This document shows, one piece after another, positions 4,940-8,177 of a DNA stretch of 8,177 nucleotides (its first letter is position 1; each line of letters opens with the position of its first letter). The notes under the pieces were generated by a model that did not search any database, had not been told where the DNA came from, and saw nothing but the letters and a program-made list of their open reading frames with translations. Where the stretch lies: assembly GCA_945882475.1 (NCBI GenBank), contig CAMCWJ010000119.1:1-8177 (forward strand), written 5' to 3'. The DNA comes from Bifidobacterium breve (GTDB lineage Bacteria > Actinomycetota > Actinomycetes > Mycobacteriales > Mycobacteriaceae). The position numbers and the translations under genes were made by a program.

Positions 4940-5149
4940 CTAGTCCTCTCTTTCGATGATGAACAGGGCTCGGGTCGGACACATCTCGACGGCCCGGTCG
5001 ATGTCGGGCCGGGCTTCATCGGGTGGATGTGCGTCGAGAATCTCGACGGTGCCGCGCTTGGGCACTCGGAAGTAGTCCGGCGCTTCCAGAGCGCACATGG
5101 CGTGGCCCTGGCACAGGTCCAGGTCGACGTCGACGGAAAAGCTACCCAT
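4940..5149 (-). CDS. [3Fe-4S]-type P450 ferredoxin (Rv0763c-like), 69 aa
   Basis: This is a small soluble one-cluster ferredoxin that would pass single electrons from a ferredoxin reductase to the neighbouring P450s. Cluster residues are C13, C19 and C57-P58. The position that would hold a fourth Cys is His (H16), giving the C-x2-H-x2-C...CP pattern of mycobacterial P450 ferredoxins, normally a [3Fe-4S] cluster. Length and acidic surface (for example DLDL and HPPDEARPD) fit the family. The M. tuberculosis equivalent next to CYP51 has been reported to support CYP51 turnover. It starts 11 bases after the CYP51 stop with CGGAG directly before the ATG. No reductase gene is in the window, so the reductase must come from elsewhere. 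Confidence 0.95.
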   Translation of the reverse strand: MGSFSVDVDLDLCQGHAMCALEAPDYFRVPKRGTVEILDAHPPDEARPDIDRAVEMCPTRALFIIERED

Positions 5150-5160
5150 CTCCGATGCCC

Positions 5161-6525
5161 TTACGCGTTGCGCTTGCGGTATCGGACCAATGCGGGCCGG
5201 GCCAGTTGGACGACCATCTTGGAGTGGTCATTGCGGTAGCTCTCCGGTGGCTGCACCATTTCGAAGTCGTACTCGCGCAACAGAACCGAGAAGATCGCCT
5301 TGATCTGCATGGTGGCGAACGCCGCGCCGACGCAGCGGTGCCGGCCCGCGCCGAACGGGATCCAGGTCCACCGGTGGATCACGTCCTCTTCGCGCGGCTT
5401 GTCGTAGCGGTCCGGATCGAAGGCGTCGGGATCGGGGAAGTCCTCGGCGATCCGGTTGGAGATCGCCGGGGAGGCCGCGACGAAGTCGCCTTCGTGGATG
5501 GGATAGCCCTGCACTTCGAACTCGCCCTGGGCGACCCGCATCAGGATGATCAGCGGCGGATGTAGCCGCAGGGTCTCCTTGATGACGTTCTCCAGTTTCG
5601 GGATCTGGCGCAGCGCATGAAAGCTCACCTCCTGGCCGTCGGCGTAGAGGTCGTCGAGTTCGGCTGTGACATCGGCATAGACGTTCGCGTGGCGCATGAG
5701 TTCGATCAACGTCCACGATGACGTGCCGGAACTGGTGTGGTGGCCGGCGAACATCAGTGAGATGAACATGCCGGTGATCTCGTCGGCGGAGAAACGCAGG
5801 TTGCCGTCCTCGCCGGGGATCGACACCAGCACGTCGAGCATGTCCCGGTCGGCTTTGTCGGTGGGCGGGTTCGCGATCCGGCCGTTCATGATCTCGCTCA
5901 CCAATCCGACCAGGCCCGCGCGGGCCTCGTCGCGGACCCGGAAGCTCTCGATCGGCAGGTACGGGTCGACGTAGCAGAGTGGGTCGGTGCCGCGCTCGAG
6001 CAGGTGGTAGTAGTTCGCGAAGCGGGAGTCGAGTTGTTCGCGGAATTTCGGTCCGATCAGGCATGCGGTCGAGGTGTAGATCGTCAGCTCGGAGAAGAAG
6101 TCCAGCAGGTCGATTTCGCCGGTCTCGCCCCAATTTTCGATCGCCCGGCGAACCTCTCGCTCGATCGTGGCGGCGTGGCTTTTCATGTGGTCGCCGCGCA
6201 GTGCGGAGTTGTGCAGCATCTCCTTGCGCCGTTCCGGGCTGGCGTCGAAGACGACACCGCTGCCGAAGATCGGCGTCATGAACGGGTAGGCCTTCGCCTG
6301 GTCGAGATCCTCATCGGCGGCCCGGAAGAAGAACTCGTTCGCTTCCTCGCCGGTCAGCAGAATCACGTGCTTGTCGGCGAGTTGGAATGCGCCGACGTCG
6401 CCGCATTCCGCGCGAACCCGACTCATCAATCCGATCGGATCGGTCCGGAACTCCTCGAGGTGGCCGTGTTCGTCAGCGCCACCGGAGACCCGCCGGACTT
6501 CTTTCAGCGGCGTGTTGCCGGTCAT
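5161..6525 (-). CDS. cyp51: CYP51, sterol 14-alpha-demethylase-family cytochrome P450, 454 aa
   Basis: This is a soluble haem monooxygenase. The family removes the 14-alpha-methyl group of sterols in three oxidations (alcohol, aldehyde, then loss of formate). It is recognisable at protein level as very close to M. tuberculosis CYP51 (Rv0764c), for example LDQAKAYPFMTPIFG in the B'-C region with Y80 and F82. The I-helix is FAGHHTSSGT (259-268), with the family-specific H263-T264. ExxR is E317-R320 and the haem loop FGAGRHRCVG (391-400) has C398 as thiolate ligand. The upstream reading to 6699 is rejected: the ATG at 6525 has GGAGGA a few bases before it, overlaps the SDR stop as ATGA, and gives the known N-terminus (RRVSGG-DEHGHLEEFRTDP). 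There is no membrane anchor, unlike eukaryotic CYP51. Mycobacteria lack a standard sterol pathway, so the natural substrate is unresolved. Confidence 0.98.
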   Translation of the reverse strand: MTGNTPLKEVRRVSGGADEHGHLEEFRTDPIGLMSRVRAECGDVGAFQLADKHVILLTGEEANEFFFRAADEDLDQAKAYPFMTPIFGSGVVFDASPERRKEMLHNSALRGDHMKSHAATIEREVRRAIENWGETGEIDLLDFFSELTIYTSTACLIGPKFREQLDSRFANYYHLLERGTDPLCYVDPYLPIESFRVRDEARAGLVGLVSEIMNGRIANPPTDKADRDMLDVLVSIPGEDGNLRFSADEITGMFISLMFAGHHTSSGTSSWTLIELMRHANVYADVTAELDDLYADGQEVSFHALRQIPKLENVIKETLRLHPPLIILMRVAQGEFEVQGYPIHEGDFVAASPAISNRIAEDFPDPDAFDPDRYDKPREEDVIHRWTWIPFGAGRHRCVGAAFATMQIKAIFSVLLREYDFEMVQPPESYRNDHSKMVVQLARPALVRYRKRNA

Positions 6526-7340
6526 GGTTCCTCCGGGTACTTGAGTTGCTGGCGTTCCTTGGGGGCGCTGGACAGTGGCGCCTCGGGTTGCAGTTCCATC
6601 GAGGCGACGAACCCGCCGCGCGGCGTCTCGGCGACGAATGCGATCGCCCGGGCCAGATCGGCGGCGCGCAGGAAGTAGCTGTGGCGGGCTTGGCCCCATT
6701 TGGCCCAGTCCTCCAGTGCCGGGGCGATTGACTCCGGCGGCAGGTTCCAGCCCATACCGGTCTGGGTCGGTCCGGGGTGCACGATCGAGGCACGAACTCC
6801 GGTGCCTTCCAACTCCATCTGCAGATTGGTGACCATCGCGAGCAGTCCGGCCTTGGCCGCTCCGTAGGCGCCCATGTGCGGGCGCTGTCGCAGTGCGACG
6901 TCGGAGCCAATGAAGATCACGTCGCCGCGTTGGCGGGCCACCATGGCGGGAAGAACCGCGGTGGCAAGCCGGTTGGCGCCGATGAGGTGGATCTGGATCT
7001 GGGACTCGAAATCCTCGGTGTCGATCTCGTAGAGCCGTCCGAAAAAAGTGTCCCCGGCACCGGCGACCAGGACTTCGACATCGCCGAGTTCCGCTGCTGC
7101 CTTAAGGACGAACTCCCGCACCGAATCGGGATCGGTGACGTCGAGGGAAAACGCCACGGCCTCACCACCATCGGCACGGATCTGCGCGGCGAGTTCCTCG
7201 CACTTGTCCACGCGACGGGCGCCGAGGGCGACTGGGAAGCCGCGGGCGGCCATCTCGGTGGCAGTCGCCGCGCCGATCCCCGACGAGGCGCCGGCGATGA
7301 TGGCGGGCCGTCGCTGCGGATGCGGTTCGAACCGTGCCAT
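6522..7340 (-). CDS. SDR oxidoreductase (Rv0765c-like), 272 aa
   Basis: This short-chain dehydrogenase sits between the two P450 genes. GASSGIG is at 17-23, LDVTD with D67, catalytic S146, and Y159/K163 in YGAAK. Arg42-Arg43 after the second strand (GARR) indicates NADP(H). Two positions are unusual. The NNAG motif is degraded to AGAG (93-96), and the helix-4 Asn is His (H118 in QIHLIGAN), as in the other SDR of the window. The C-terminus (about 250-272) is a Pro/Glu-rich tail (EAPLSSAPKERQQLKYPEEP). Its start overlaps the CYP123 stop by one base (TGATG) and its stop overlaps the CYP51 start (ATGA), so all three are translationally coupled. A keto/hydroxy conversion on a P450 substrate or product is a reasonable inference; the substrate is not known. 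Confidence 0.93.
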   Translation of the reverse strand: MARFEPHPQRRPAIIAGASSGIGAATATEMAARGFPVALGARRVDKCEELAAQIRADGGEAVAFSLDVTDPDSVREFVLKAAAELGDVEVLVAGAGDTFFGRLYEIDTEDFESQIQIHLIGANRLATAVLPAMVARQRGDVIFIGSDVALRQRPHMGAYGAAKAGLLAMVTNLQMELEGTGVRASIVHPGPTQTGMGWNLPPESIAPALEDWAKWGQARHSYFLRAADLARAIAFVAETPRGGFVASMELQPEAPLSSAPKERQQLKYPEEP

Positions 7341-8177
7341 CAGATCTTCTTCACGGTCATCGGTAGGTTGGCGAACCCGCGCACATTGCTGGAGTGCACC
7401 CGAACGGCATTGGCCTCGTCGACCTCGAAGCTGCTGATCCGTTCGAACAGCGCGGTCAGGGCGACGCGGGCCTCCATCCGGGCCAGGTGCGCGCCGAGGC
7501 AGAAGTGCGCGCCGCTGCCGAAGCTCAACAACTTCGAGCCGATGTCGCGGCCGATGCGAAACTCATCGGGGTCGTCGAACACCCGCTCGTCGCGGTGGGC
7601 TGAACCGGGCACCAGCAGCAGGGTGTCTCCGTCGTGCAGGGTGGTGCCGTAAAAATCGATGTCCTCGACGACGGTGCGGGCCAGGATCTGGCTGGAGGTG
7701 TCGTAGCGCAGCGTCTCCTCCACCCACAGCGGAATCCGGGCGTGGTCGGCGTGCACACCGGCCAACTGATCGGGGTTCCTTGCGCCCCAAAAAGCCGCAT
7801 TGCCAAGTAGTTTCGTTGTGGTCTCGTTTCCGGCGACCACCATCAGGAACAGAAACGCCATGATCTCATCGTCGCCGAGCCGGTCACCGTCGATCTCAGC
7901 CTCCAGTAGAGCGCTGGTGAGATCGTCGGTCGTCTTCTTGCGCCGCTGGGCCACCATGTCGGCGTAGTAAACCAACAGTTCCATCGAGGCTTCGATCGCG
8001 GCCATCGGGACATCGGCCACACCGTCGTCACGGTGCATCACCTCGTCGGCCAACGCGCGCAGCCGGGCCCGGTCCTCGACGGGTACACCCATCAGTTCGG
8101 AGATCACGTCCATCGGAAGTTTTCCCGCGAACTCGGCGATGTAGTCGAAACTCTCAGACTGCAGGGCGGAATCCAGA
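7340..8177 (-). CDS. cyp123: CYP123-family cytochrome P450, C-terminal 278 aa (start outside window)
   Basis: This soluble P450 monooxygenase resembles M. tuberculosis CYP123 (Rv0766c), which is about 400 aa, so roughly the first 120 residues are missing to the right. The frame stays open beyond the ATG at 8113: the upstream codons read LDSALQSESFDYIAEFAGKLP, a normal P450 stretch, so that ATG is internal. Counting from the first visible codon, the I-helix oxygen-binding motif AGNETT is at 115-120, ExxR at 154-157, and the haem loop FGSGAHFCLG at 219-228 with Cys226 as ligand. The C-terminal VHSSNVRGFANLPM is conserved with CYP123. The function of CYP123 is not established. Its stop overlaps the next gene's start, and it is probably the first or an early gene of the CYP operon; the promoter lies outside the window. 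Confidence 0.95.
   Translation of the reverse strand, partial: LDSALQSESFDYIAEFAGKLPMDVISELMGVPVEDRARLRALADEVMHRDDGVADVPMAAIEASMELLVYYADMVAQRRKKTTDDLTSALLEAEIDGDRLGDDEIMAFLFLMVVAGNETTTKLLGNAAFWGARNPDQLAGVHADHARIPLWVEETLRYDTSSQILARTVVEDIDFYGTTLHDGDTLLLVPGSAHRDERVFDDPDEFRIGRDIGSKLLSFGSGAHFCLGAHLARMEARVALTALFERISSFEVDEANAVRVHSSNVRGFANLPMTVKKI

Noticed and set aside
4936..5019. 28-residue N-terminal extension of the SnoaL-like protein
   Set aside because: It would run inside the ferredoxin gene. The ATG at 4935 has a usable Shine-Dalgarno and gives the 181-aa length I recall for the M. tuberculosis homologue.
5228..6133. A 301-codon minus-strand frame inside CYP51
   Set aside because: It overlaps CYP51 in another frame, is Arg/Pro-rich and has no domain; CYP51 is certain.
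6526..6699. 58-residue N-terminal extension of CYP51
   Set aside because: It would overlap the SDR gene by about 175 bases, is Arg/Pro-rich, and the internal ATG at 6525 has a GGAGGA and matches the known CYP51 N-terminus.

Overview
The window looks like a chromosomal locus of a non-tuberculous mycobacterium (Mycolicibacterium-like). The basis is high GC, frequent GTG starts, short leaderless-type promoters, and gene content and order that match, from memory, the M. tuberculosis block Rv0759c-Rv0766c. CYP51, the P450 ferredoxin, the NTF2-fold protein and CYP123 are recognisable at protein level. No database search was run.

Layout. At the left edge (3-518, + strand) is the C-terminal catalytic part of a tyrosine recombinase. 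It points at the 3' end of a tRNA-Thr(UGU) gene (556-630, - strand), which is the usual picture of an integrated element whose attachment site is the tRNA 3' end. Everything from the tRNA to the right edge is on the minus strand. Next to the tRNA is an unrecognised 238-aa protein (675-1391) with ten consecutive 10-residue repeats, then a HIT-family protein (1421-1825).

The rest is a tightly packed redox cluster, read right to left: CYP123 (cut by the window edge), an SDR, CYP51, a one-cluster ferredoxin, a SnoaL/NTF2-like protein, a zinc NDMA-type alcohol dehydrogenase (AdhB-like), a ketosteroid-isomerase-like NTF2 protein, and a second SDR. Most junctions overlap or have gaps under 15 bases, so translation is probably coupled. 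The one clear break, 4308-4389, lies before the alcohol dehydrogenase gene. It holds a near-perfect KstR-type palindrome and a strong Shine-Dalgarno, suggesting a second, sterol-responsive promoter inside the cluster.

How they may work together (inference). Two P450s are served by a dedicated ferredoxin, with two SDRs, a probably mycofactocin-linked alcohol dehydrogenase and two NTF2-fold proteins. This fits stepwise oxidation of a sterol or terpenoid-like lipid, with alcohol or ketone intermediates handled by the dehydrogenases. The true substrate of mycobacterial CYP51 and of this operon cannot be read from sequence. No intergenic stretch exceeds about 85 bases. The least explained item is the decapeptide-repeat protein.
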